A stretch of DNA of 11,617 bases from an uncultured Lachnospiraceae bacterium (GTDB lineage Bacteria > Bacillota_A > Clostridia > Lachnospirales > Lachnospiraceae): assembly GCA_910587495.1 (NCBI GenBank), contig CAJUMT010000105.1, positions 1 to 11,617 on the forward strand, given 5' to 3'. The first letter of the stretch is position 1, and each line of letters opens with the position of its first letter. Below are positions 1 to 6,754 of the stretch, in pieces. The notes below the pieces were generated by a model. The model had not been told where the DNA came from, did no database searches, and worked only from the letters and a program-made list of their open reading frames with translations. A program made the translations under genes and the position numbers.

Positions 1-80
1 AATATGACCAGCAAAAGGACCAGGATCAAAAGCACATAATCTACTGGTTCTTTCGTATCTGTCCGTTTTTGAACTGCCAT
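1..80 (-). CDS. FtsW/RodA/SpoVE-family protein, N-terminal part (runs off the left edge)
   Basis: Only the first 26 codons are in the window. The reading begins MAVQKRTDTKEPVDYVLLIL and continues into a run of Leu, Val and Ile. This is a short charged cytoplasmic tail followed by the first membrane helix, as in SEDS-family peptidoglycan polymerases (FtsW, RodA, SpoVE). An AGGAGG ribosome-binding site lies six bases upstream of the ATG at 80. An in-frame ATG at 86 touches that site and is too close to be the start. It follows mraY on the same strand with a gap of about 70 bp, the usual dcw neighbourhood, although murD, often found between them, is absent here. In that setting it would polymerise lipid II at the septum or, if SpoVE-like, in the spore cortex. 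The family call rests mainly on context, because too little protein is visible. Confidence 0.65.
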   Translation of the reverse strand, partial: MAVQKRTDTKEPVDYVLLILVLLLVI

Positions 81-151
81 GCGCATCCTCCTGGTTTCAA
101 CAATTCTGTATGTCTTTTTATTTTATGCGGGCAGGCGCAAAAAGAGAACTG

Positions 152-1111
152 TCAGATAGCTGCTAAAGCCACCAGACAGCAAAGAGCTGTGATAATGGAA
201 AAAACAGTAACCACCCGTGTCTCAGACCAACCACACTTTTCAAAATGATGATGGATAGGCGCCATTTTAAAAAAGCGTTTACCATGCGTCGCCTTAAAAT
301 AAGTTACCTGAATCATAACCGAGAGTACTTCCACCAGGTAGATCAGACCCACGATCGCAATAAACAGAGGAAGTTTCAGCATATATGCTGTGGACGCCAC
401 AAAGCCCCCCAAAGCCAGCGACCCGGTATCTCCCATAAATACACTCGCAGGATATACGTTAAAAAGCAAAAACCCTAAAAGACCTCCTGTCACCGCGCAG
501 GTAACCGGCGATATACCACTATTTGTTCCAATGGCAACCACCGTAAAAAATACAGCAACCATGATTGTTACGCTGGAAGCCAGACCGTCCAGGCCATCCG
601 TAAAATTTGTACCGTTGACAGTTCCGATCACTACGCCAAATAAAAAAGGAATTGCCAGATATCCCAGATCCAAGTATCTGCCATGTCCGAAAGGAATAAG
701 CATCAGCAAGCCATCCTCCATAAAATGTACCATATACAGAGCAAAGATACTGGTGACCACGATCTGTCCTGCCATCTTCTGACCCGGTGTGAGACCTTCA
801 GACCGTCTTAATACTACTTTAATATAGTCATCCAGAAAGCCTATGATACCAAATCCCACAGTCGTAAACAAAATCGGAATAATCCTGGGATAATCTTTCA
901 CATAAAAAAGCGACGTAATCACCACGCTGATTAAAAAGATCAATCCGCCCATGGTGGGCGTTCCATTTTTTTTCAGATGGGTCTGAGGACCGTCGCTTCG
1001 CACCGTCTGTCCCACCTTCAGCTTCTTCAGTATGGGAATGATCACCGGACCGGCTGCCGTACTGATGGCAAAGGATATGATAACCGGGGCAATCGTGTTA
1101 AAATCCATCAT
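152..1111 (-). CDS. mraY: Phospho-N-acetylmuramoyl-pentapeptide transferase (MraY)
   Basis: MraY transfers phospho-MurNAc-pentapeptide from UDP to undecaprenyl phosphate, making lipid I, the first membrane step of peptidoglycan synthesis. The protein is a polytopic membrane enzyme of about 319 residues, normal for the family. Visible signatures are the GTPTMGG segment near the N-terminus, the Asp-Asp pair in FLDDYIK, NFTDGLDGLAS, the GDTGSLALGG loop, and the HHHFE histidine cluster near the C-terminus, which belong to the Mg-dependent active site of this family. I place the start at the ATG at 1111 (MMDFNTIAPV). A GAGGTG ribosome-binding site lies about seven bases before it. The in-frame ATG at 1129 is upstream of that site and would encode it. 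The gene sits between a SpoVD/FtsI-type gene and an FtsW-type gene, as in the dcw cluster. It appears intact. Confidence 0.97.
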   Translation of the reverse strand: MMDFNTIAPVIISFAISTAAGPVIIPILKKLKVGQTVRSDGPQTHLKKNGTPTMGGLIFLISVVITSLFYVKDYPRIIPILFTTVGFGIIGFLDDYIKVVLRRSEGLTPGQKMAGQIVVTSIFALYMVHFMEDGLLMLIPFGHGRYLDLGYLAIPFLFGVVIGTVNGTNFTDGLDGLASSVTIMVAVFFTVVAIGTNSGISPVTCAVTGGLLGFLLFNVYPASVFMGDTGSLALGGFVASTAYMLKLPLFIAIVGLIYLVEVLSVMIQVTYFKATHGKRFFKMAPIHHHFEKCGWSETRVVTVFSIITALCCLVALAAI

Positions 1112-1168
1112 AATTTCACACCTCTTCATTCAGTAACACTTTAAATCTCAGAAAAATAATTTTCCTAC

Positions 1169-1197
1169 TTGATTTTTTCCATATGCTGGTATATAAT
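1169..1197 (+). promoter_or_regulatory. Sigma-A type promoter of the tRNA-Gly gene
   Basis: A -35 element TTGATT (1169-1174) and a perfect -10 TATAAT (1192-1197) are separated by exactly 17 bp. The tRNA begins at 1208, eleven bases after the -10 box, so the transcript would start a few bases before the mature 5' end. This is a strong stand-alone promoter for the tRNA and points against the mraY transcription direction. Confidence 0.85.
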
Positions 1198-1207
1198 CAT
1201 AGTGCTT

Positions 1208-1278
1208 GCAGGTATAGTTCATCGGTAGAACGCCAGCTTCCCAAGCTGGAGAGGAGGGTTCGATTCCCTTTACCTGCT
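1208..1278 (+). tRNA. tRNA-Gly, anticodon CCC
   Basis: The cloverleaf can be drawn by eye. The acceptor stem GCAGGTA pairs perfectly with TACCTGC (1271-1277). The D arm contains TAGTTCATCGGTAGAAC, the anticodon stem CCAGC/GCTGG encloses the loop TTCCCAA (anticodon CCC), and the T arm contains GGTTCGATTCC. The discriminator base is T1278 and CCA is not encoded. A T-run (1278-1283, then four more T after one G) follows directly and probably ends the transcript. It reads GGG glycine codons. It lies antiparallel inside the gap between the transpeptidase gene and mraY, so read-through of the dcw genes would make an antisense copy of it. Confidence 0.96.
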
Positions 1279-1329
1279 TTTTTGTTTTCCATATTATAAC
1301 ATATCCGGATTATAGTTGCCAATACTATT

Positions 1330-1998
1330 TTATCTGCTCTCTTCTTCAGCATCCTGTGTTGGTATCAGTGTTTCATCTTTTTCAATTCCCAGATACGGAA
1401 GTATATTGGAAAAAATATTTTTGACCACCGGCGCGCATACAGTTCCTCCGTAGTAGATACCCTGAGGGTCATGCACGATACAAACGGCAAGTACTTGAGG
1501 ATTATCTGCAGGAGCAAACCCAAGGAATGAAGATATATATTTGTGGGCGCTTCTGGGAAGCGTCTGGGAAGTGGCAGTCTTGCCTCCGATCCGATACCCG
1601 TCCAGATGGGCTTTGTTACCGGAGCCTTCCGATACAACCTTCTCTAAGATCCCCCGCATCTTTTCAGACACTTCTTCTGTCACAATCCCCTCTTTTATTT
1701 CATAGGAAAATTCTTTGAGCCTGTTTCCTTCACTGTCCTGAACCGCTACGCCAAAATGGGGCGTAACACGTCTGCCGCCGTTGACTACCGAACTTGCCAT
1801 GGTAGCCAGCTGCACCGGTGTGATCTGAAACGATTGCCCGAACGTCATAGTGGCAAGCTCTACTTCACCTATATTGTCCAGTTTATGCATGATCGTGGAT
1901 GCTTCGCCCGGAATGTCAATACCAGTCTTTCCTAACAAGCCATAATCTGAAAAATACTGGTAAAACATCTCCGGTCCCATGCGAAGGCCCATTGTCAT
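1330..1998 (-). CDS. SpoVD/FtsI-type penicillin-binding protein, C-terminal part only (gene interrupted)
   Basis: This is the C-terminal part of a class B transpeptidase domain, which cross-links peptidoglycan peptides outside the membrane. Recognisable family sequence runs from NPALMTMG, through GKTGIDIPGEA and the TMTFGQSFQITPVQLA segment, to GGKTATSQ, and ends in SFLGFAPADNPQVLA and YYGGTVCAPVV. The third active-site motif is KTA instead of KTG, which I recall as common in clostridial SpoVD-like proteins. No C-terminal PASTA domain follows. The part carrying the N-terminal anchor and the SxxK serine is missing. The family match begins at the Asn of the SxN motif (codon 2008-2010), and an in-frame stop lies at 2020-2022. 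No ribosome-binding site precedes any in-frame ATG, so the fragment is probably not made as it stands. SpoVD is favoured over FtsI because loss of FtsI should be lethal unless a paralogue exists. Confidence 0.85.
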   Translation of the reverse strand: MTMGLRMGPEMFYQYFSDYGLLGKTGIDIPGEASTIMHKLDNIGEVELATMTFGQSFQITPVQLATMASSVVNGGRRVTPHFGVAVQDSEGNRLKEFSYEIKEGIVTEEVSEKMRGILEKVVSEGSGNKAHLDGYRIGGKTATSQTLPRSAHKYISSFLGFAPADNPQVLAVCIVHDPQGIYYGGTVCAPVVKNIFSNILPYLGIEKDETLIPTQDAEEESR

Positions 1999-2005
1999 AA
2001 GAGCC

Positions 2006-2022
2006 GGATTGCCATATATTTA
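2006..2022. other. Probable prophage attachment junction within the SxN motif of the transpeptidase gene
   Basis: In the minus-strand reading, the codons for Asn-Pro-Ala-Leu-Met fit the family exactly. The preceding codons give Tyr-Gly instead of the expected Ser-Cys, and the frame closes with TAA at 2020-2022. To the right, the sequence is AT-rich and leads into phage genes. The crossover therefore lies at about the GCAATCCGG stretch (2004-2012). No integrase or matching second junction is in the window, so the core length cannot be fixed. Confidence 0.6.
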
Positions 2023-2038
2023 AAATACTATGATAGAT

Positions 2039-2092
2039 CAATAAGGAAGTCTCTATGATTATAAAATAATCATACCAGATACTTCCTTATTG
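2039..2092. repeat. Nested perfect inverted repeat near the prophage end (possible bidirectional terminator or recombinase-binding site)
   Basis: The outer arms CAATAAGGAAGT (2039-2050) and ACTTCCTTATTG (2081-2092) are perfect 12-bp complements. Inside them, TATGATTAT (2054-2062) and ATAATCATA (2066-2074) form a second perfect 9-bp stem around an AAA loop. The two stems are joined by 3- and 6-base internal strands. It lies between the end of the antirepressor gene and the interrupted host gene. It could stop antirepressor transcripts, although the stem is AT-rich with only a weak T-tract. It could also be part of the attachment region. Confidence 0.6.
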
Positions 2093-2150
2093 TAAAACAC
2101 AAAGTTATCTTTCCAGAATTTTATTAACGAAATATTGCTCGGCAGACAAT

Positions 2151-2906
2151 CTATCTGTTTCCCGATCTTTCTATTGCTGGTATAATTCCTCTATTTTTCA
2201 GGAAATCGTACAAAAACAGCCTTCCTTTTTGTGTCCAGTATGTATGCGGTCTGGAATGCTGATTTCCGTTTGTGTCTGAATAGTTATGTGTCTTTGTTGA
2301 TGTATACCCAAAATGGTCATACTCTCTGTAAAGCACCCATATTCCGCTCTGCTTAAACTGTATTCCAAACTCATGCAGGCATCCATTAAATTTTGCCGCA
2401 CTCATCCCATAATCTTTCGCAATCACAGTTGTAGATACCAGATCCGGACACTGTAAAATCAGATCGTAATATGTGGCTTTCGGCTGCATCTCTTCGATCT
2501 GTTTTTGCTTTTCAATAATCTGACTTCCAAGAAAACTGCACCGCTCTTTCAGACTGTCTATTGTCCTGTTCGCCATTTTCAATGCTCTGGCCATGACCTG
2601 ATCCGGGGTATTCCATGCTTTTTCCAGATCAAGAAAGTACTGGCGGTACTGCCGCCCTTTATCTGTACGCTGAATCATACAGATTTGTTTGGCCATATCC
2701 ACTGTAATGTTATATTCCATGGCTGGACGCCCACCTGAACTTTCAGACATTTTAGTCCAAAAGTCTTTTCCAGCTTCAAAACCATACTCGCACATTCGAT
2801 CTATCCATTTTTTAAATGGAGTCTCGATTTCCAACCCCTCATGTAAATCCCTTGCCGATACTGTCGGTTCTTCTGTGTCATAATTGATTTTAATAAGTTC
2901 GTCCAT
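2151..2906 (-). CDS. Phage antirepressor, AntA/AntB N-terminal domain plus KilAC-type C-terminal domain
   Basis: The product is a 251-residue protein of the phage antirepressor type, which in the family counteracts the lysogeny repressor or regulates lytic genes. Residues about 8-95 match the AntA/AntB pattern, with SARDLHEGLEI, FKKWIDRM, FEAGKDFW, a GRP-x-MEYNITVDMAKQICM segment and KGRQYRQYFLDLE. A helical linker (about 100-140) follows. The C-terminal part resembles the KilAC/ANT DNA-binding domain: STTVIAKDYGMSAAKFNGCL, a helix-turn-helix-like stretch, and TYWTQKGRLFLYDFL. The start is the ATG at 2906, seven bases after GGAGG. A GTG at 2921 lies upstream of that site. It is the phage gene nearest the host junction, on the same strand as the tape-measure-like gene. 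The family call is firm; its target here is unknown. Confidence 0.9.
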   Translation of the reverse strand: MDELIKINYDTEEPTVSARDLHEGLEIETPFKKWIDRMCEYGFEAGKDFWTKMSESSGGRPAMEYNITVDMAKQICMIQRTDKGRQYRQYFLDLEKAWNTPDQVMARALKMANRTIDSLKERCSFLGSQIIEKQKQIEEMQPKATYYDLILQCPDLVSTTVIAKDYGMSAAKFNGCLHEFGIQFKQSGIWVLYREYDHFGYTSTKTHNYSDTNGNQHSRPHTYWTQKGRLFLYDFLKNRGIIPAIERSGNR

Positions 2907-3133
2907 TTCAGTTCCTCCCACTTGTAATTGATGTTAAGAAAGCAGGACCCATCTTCCCTGATAAGTCCTGCCCCGTCCATCTTGTAACCAGCCGCATCAC
3001 TGGCAGAGGAATGCAAAAGGTATAAATAAATTCCTCCTGTGTACTTTCCTGATTCAATTTTATGGGAAAAATCATTCATAAGAAGAACGTCAACATTGCT
3101 ATATTTCCGCCGCCACATGCCACCGCCTGTCAT
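2801..3133 (-). CDS. Small ORF between tape-measure-like and antirepressor genes, unrecognised
   Basis: An open frame of about 110 codons starts with an ATG at 3133 inside the 3' end of the tape-measure-like gene. It runs through the roughly 190-bp gap and ends inside the antirepressor gene in another frame. Only the middle part (about 2907-3098, including SNVDVLLMNDFSHKIESG and GYKMDGAGLIREDG) is not overlapped. The upstream site is weak (AAAGGGAAAGAG). I do not recognise a family, and no distal-tail protein signature is visible. The long overlaps on both sides argue against a real gene, although the gap lacks any better candidate. It may be the remnant of a gene lost in a rearrangement. Confidence 0.25.
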   Translation of the reverse strand: MTGGGMWRRKYSNVDVLLMNDFSHKIESGKYTGGIYLYLLHSSASDAAGYKMDGAGLIREDGSCFLNINYKWEELKWTNLLKSIMTQKNRQYRQGIYMRGWKSRLHLKNG

Positions 3134-6100
3134 GCTTCTCTTTCCCTTTCTGCACGATACGATACAAAGTCTCGCTGTCTGTCTTAAGGGTAAATTCCAG
3201 CACAGGTGCGGCACTGTCGCTGCCCTGCCCCATGAACGCCATCATGACATCTGCCACAGCGCCGGCCACGCCAGAAGACACAGCCTCCACGATCTGGTCG
3301 TTGTTCGCCACTGCAGACCGGCTTCCGATACGTCCGATCATCTCGTTAATGCCGTTCTCCCGGGCAAGGAAGAGCTGTCCCGTCTCTGGATAACCGCCGG
3401 AAGCAAACGCCGGAATCCGCGGAATCTTGACTTTGTCTACATGTCCTATTTCTACACCCACAAATTCTGCGATCTTATTGCTGTTGATCTTATCAATAAT
3501 GTCGTTGATCCCTTTTATTACCTTATTTAATAGCCCTTCAAATCCTGACAATACATTGTTCAAAATACCGACCACACCATTAGCAACACCTTTGAGTCCT
3601 GACAGCAGATTTTTTTTCATATCATTGCCAATGCCAAGCCAGGTCGATGCAGAAAAGTATTTCATGACATGACTGCTCCACCAGGACGAAATATCAGATT
3701 TCCAGGCAGCAACCATATCTTTGAACTTATTGATAATACCATTTTTAATGCCTGCCGCTATACCTTCCCACTTTGATAAGGTAAACCATGGCGCAACATG
3801 GCTGCTCCACCAAGATGATATGTCTGCGGCCCATTGTCCGACCGTTTCATCCCATTTGCTTTTCAGATTTGTTTTGATTGCATCATACAGCTCAGACCAT
3901 TTTTGAGCGGTAAACCATGGCGCAATATGGTTGCTGTACCACTCATTTAACGCATCCCTCCATTCGCCGAATGTATTTTTAAGACCTTCAATAACTCCTT
4001 CCAGGATATATTTTCCATATGGCTTCATTTTCTCAGATGGCGAATGTATGCCAAATGCTTCTTTAAAACCTTCTATAAACGGATTAAATATATGTTCTTT
4101 TATCCAAGCCGCAATATCAGCCAGTTTATCTCCTATTCCAAACAGAAGTCCCCAAATGATATCTTTGCCTACATCCTGAAAAACACCTGCCAAAAACGCC
4201 GCGATACCTCCAATTACAGAACCAATAAGTTCAGATAAACGCTCTGTAATTCCTACCCAGTCTATATTTGCAAGAAACTCTGCTATTTTCCGTCCAAGCA
4301 ATCCCCAGTCCACATTCTGCACCGCAGTTATCATGGAATCCAGGATACCCTTAATGACTTCACTGGCGCCTGCCGCAACTGTCTTGGCATCAAATTTTCT
4401 GAAAAACTCATTTATCCCATTTGCAATTTTAAAACCTAATGGTTTCCAGTCAAAAGTGCCTGCAAAATCTATGGCAGACTGAAAAATGCCAGTAATAGCT
4501 TTACCAAGCGAACCTCCTATCTGTCCAAAATTTATTCTCTGTAAAACCCCATTAAGCGCATCCGCGATAGATATTCCAAGCTGTGACCATCCTGTCAACC
4601 CGGCATCATCACTTCTCCACATGTCTGCGACAAGACCGTCAAAAATGCGCCAGCTTATCATAAAATAATTTCCGATGGCATTTCCGAAATTTACCCATTC
4701 AACTTCATCGAGCAATCCCCTAAATCCTTCAGACAGTTTTTTTCCGATATTTTCAAAATCAATACCGCCAGGGCCGACCAGGAGATTAAAAGAATTTACT
4801 ATGGTATTGATACCTGCGCCGATAACACGACCTATCAATTCCCAGTTGATATGCTCAACCAAACTGTTAAACGTAGTTGTAAATGACTCGACAAAATGCG
4901 TAATCTTTGGACCTACATTTTCCCAGTTAATTGCATCATATATCTTCTGCAACCCGACATTTATACCATCTGCAATTATTGAACCAAGCTCTTCCCATTT
5001 TCCCGCCAAAAACGCTTCACGAATTTTTTGTGCCCACTCACTAATAGCGCTTTCGATCGGAACATCTGTAAACATATCTGCAGGCGATATTTCCCCAGAA
5101 CCAGATCCCTTACCATTGTCAGCCCCGCTATCATCTTGTAACTGGTTTAACTGGTCAAATCCAAGCACTGACAAAGACTTCTTGGCATCTTTGGCTGAAT
5201 CCGCAACACCGGTCAACCCTTTGGCGTAATCTTTATACACTTTCGTCGCCTGTGCAGCAAATGTCTTTCCGGTTAATGCGGCAAAAAAACGCCCAACTGT
5301 GTTGAGCGCGTCACTTATCATATTTATAAATGCCGTAATGTACGGAGCAACTATATTTACAATCGGGGCAAATGCTACTGCAAATGCATTTTTCAAACGC
5401 AAAAGAGCAGAAGACATACCTGATATACTGGAATTGACCTGATCTGAATGCTGAGCCAGATTCCCATATCCGCTAATAATGGCTCTTCTTATTCGATTAA
5501 CCAGAACATACAGGCTCCTGATCCCAAGTGTATATTTCAAAATGGTCTTTAGGCCCTTGGAAAAAGAAGCATCATTCTTTTTATTTGCTCTTCCAAGCCT
5601 AAGCATAAGATCCTTTAACTTCATTGCCTTCGATACCAGGTTGGCCATTCCAGACGTAACTTTTTTGATACGAGTTACCAAGCTGGATAATGAGCTTCCA
5701 AGAGTGCGTACTGTAGAAACAAGTCCAGACAGTACATTTCTTGCTGTATTACTGACGGAAACCAAGCTGAGCATTCCTCTTTGTGATACCTGGAATCCGT
5801 CTGTTCTTCCCGCCAGGCTTTCTGCTTCTTCCATGGATCTCATAAAATCATTTATTGAAGCGGACAGATCTTCATAACCTCCCATAATTTCTATTCTGGG
5901 AGCGCTTGCAAACTCATCCTGTTTCTGCCTCAATAAATCAAGCATATTTTCAGTCTTTATAATCTCTTTTTGCAGTTCTTCATCCACTTTTCCGGAAATT
6001 AACAACTGGAAATTTTTTTGTTCCAATTCATTCAGTTTTTCCTTAGTTTCATCCAGAGCCGTAAAAAGCTGATCTACATCCCCTGTAAATTTAAAGTCTT

Positions 6101-6674
6101 TTCCAATATCTTTGAATTTAACTCGAAGTTCTTCTACTCTCCGATTTATTTCAGCCACATCAAAATCAATCTGAGGCTGCCTGATTTCAGAAAGATCTTT
6201 CAATCGTTCCTGGAGAACAGACAGCTTATTTGTTGTCAATGCAATATCATATTGAAGTGATTTAAAAGAAACAGTGTCCACTTTTCCAAGTGTAATCGCC
6301 TTACTTTCTCTCTCACGAAGTTTTTCAAATTTACTCTGTAGATAAGCAATTTCTTTTTCCGCCTGCGCTGCATCTCCCGTAAATTTGAAATCTTTTCCTA
6401 TGTTTTTGAACTGCTCTCTGAGGCTGGAAACTGTCTGCTCAATCTGACTTATATCCATTTTGGGAGATGTGACGCCTTTTGCACTCTGTTTCACTTTATC
6501 CATAGAATCTGCAACATTTTTCAGTTCAGCATCAAGATTTACGGACTTTCCCAATTTCATGACGGAAAGTGAATTTATAATTTTATCCAGCTTTCCAAGC
6601 ATTTTATCAAGTTCTGCATTTGCTTTTGCGGCGGAGGCTTCCACCTGAACTTCAAGACGATCAAGATCTGCCAT
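3099..6674 (-). CDS. Phage tail tape-measure-like protein
   Basis: The 1191-residue protein would set tail length and fill the tail tube of a siphophage. Residues 1-270 are charged coiled coil, including two copies of a GKDFKFTGD motif about 98 residues apart (near 90 and 188). A hydrophobic stretch (about 428-465) is followed by a Gly/Ser/Asp linker. About eight short motifs of the form N/D-W/F-x-x-L/I-G lie between 580 and 815, and another hydrophobic segment at about 816-850. Three Trp-rich 43-residue repeats (about 911-1025) come next. The C-terminus has the GGYPETGQLFLARENG segment and an SETLYRIVQKGKEK tail typical of tape measures in Firmicutes prophages. No peptidase or lysozyme domain is visible. 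The start is the ATG at 6674 behind AAAGGAGAG; a GTG at 6683 abuts that site. No tail-assembly chaperone genes lie upstream, and no Dit gene follows, which is unusual. Confidence 0.88.
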   Translation of the reverse strand: MADLDRLEVQVEASAAKANAELDKMLGKLDKIINSLSVMKLGKSVNLDAELKNVADSMDKVKQSAKGVTSPKMDISQIEQTVSSLREQFKNIGKDFKFTGDAAQAEKEIAYLQSKFEKLRERESKAITLGKVDTVSFKSLQYDIALTTNKLSVLQERLKDLSEIRQPQIDFDVAEINRRVEELRVKFKDIGKDFKFTGDVDQLFTALDETKEKLNELEQKNFQLLISGKVDEELQKEIIKTENMLDLLRQKQDEFASAPRIEIMGGYEDLSASINDFMRSMEEAESLAGRTDGFQVSQRGMLSLVSVSNTARNVLSGLVSTVRTLGSSLSSLVTRIKKVTSGMANLVSKAMKLKDLMLRLGRANKKNDASFSKGLKTILKYTLGIRSLYVLVNRIRRAIISGYGNLAQHSDQVNSSISGMSSALLRLKNAFAVAFAPIVNIVAPYITAFINMISDALNTVGRFFAALTGKTFAAQATKVYKDYAKGLTGVADSAKDAKKSLSVLGFDQLNQLQDDSGADNGKGSGSGEISPADMFTDVPIESAISEWAQKIREAFLAGKWEELGSIIADGINVGLQKIYDAINWENVGPKITHFVESFTTTFNSLVEHINWELIGRVIGAGINTIVNSFNLLVGPGGIDFENIGKKLSEGFRGLLDEVEWVNFGNAIGNYFMISWRIFDGLVADMWRSDDAGLTGWSQLGISIADALNGVLQRINFGQIGGSLGKAITGIFQSAIDFAGTFDWKPLGFKIANGINEFFRKFDAKTVAAGASEVIKGILDSMITAVQNVDWGLLGRKIAEFLANIDWVGITERLSELIGSVIGGIAAFLAGVFQDVGKDIIWGLLFGIGDKLADIAAWIKEHIFNPFIEGFKEAFGIHSPSEKMKPYGKYILEGVIEGLKNTFGEWRDALNEWYSNHIAPWFTAQKWSELYDAIKTNLKSKWDETVGQWAADISSWWSSHVAPWFTLSKWEGIAAGIKNGIINKFKDMVAAWKSDISSWWSSHVMKYFSASTWLGIGNDMKKNLLSGLKGVANGVVGILNNVLSGFEGLLNKVIKGINDIIDKINSNKIAEFVGVEIGHVDKVKIPRIPAFASGGYPETGQLFLARENGINEMIGRIGSRSAVANNDQIVEAVSSGVAGAVADVMMAFMGQGSDSAAPVLEFTLKTDSETLYRIVQKGKEKHDRRWHVAAEI
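3570..3941 (-). repeat. Three tandem Trp-rich 43-codon repeats inside the tape-measure-like gene
   Basis: Copies begin at 3941, 3812 and 3683 on the minus strand, exactly 129 bp apart. Each begins Trp-(Tyr/Trp)-Ser-(Asn/Ser)-His, followed by a Phe-(Thr/Ser) pair and then a Trp-containing helix. The first two share the IAPWFT or VAPWFT core, and the third has diverged to VMKYFS and fades into the next domain. Such repeats are a usual way for tape-measure genes to change length. Confidence 0.8.
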
Positions 6675-6712
6675 GAACGTCACTCTCCTTTCTTAAGGTT
6701 GCGCTGACGTTC
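6675..6712 (-). promoter_or_regulatory. Possible RNA hairpin with the tape-measure ribosome-binding site in its loop
   Basis: On the minus strand, GAACGTCA (6712-6705) and TGACGTTC (6682-6675) are perfect 8-bp complements. The 22-base loop contains AAAGGAGAG, and the start ATG at 6674 follows the stem directly. A second copy of GAACGTC (6723-6717) lies just upstream and could pair in its place. This could limit ribosome access to the gene. Function is inferred from sequence only. Confidence 0.4.
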
Positions 6713-6728
6713 GAGGACGTTCGGGCAG

Positions 6729-6754
6729 AAAAAACACCCAATATTACATGGGTG
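6729..6754 (-). terminator. Rho-independent terminator after the tail-fibre segment
   Basis: Read on the minus strand, CACCCA and TGGGTG form a 6-bp stem (one more G-U pair possible) around an 8-base loop. Six T follow at once (A 6729-6734 on the plus strand). It lies just beyond the putative invertible segment and faces transcripts coming from the fibre gene. It would therefore end the fibre mRNA in either orientation and separate it from the tape-measure-like gene. Confidence 0.65.

Noticed and set aside
245..782. Plus-strand open frames over mraY
   Set aside because: They lie fully antisense to a clear mraY gene, have no family-like sequence, and lack good ribosome-binding sites.
1208..1278. 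tRNA gene as the prophage attachment site
   Set aside because: Host coding sequence (1330-1998) continues between the tRNA and the phage genes, and the break is in the transpeptidase gene at about 2010.
1560..1620. KTA instead of KTG as a sign of a dead transpeptidase
   Set aside because: I recall the KTA form as common in clostridial SpoVD-like proteins, so it is not evidence of decay.
3427..6648. Many plus-strand open frames across the tape-measure-like gene
   Set aside because: They mirror the low-complexity, repeat-rich coding strand and have no recognisable protein features.
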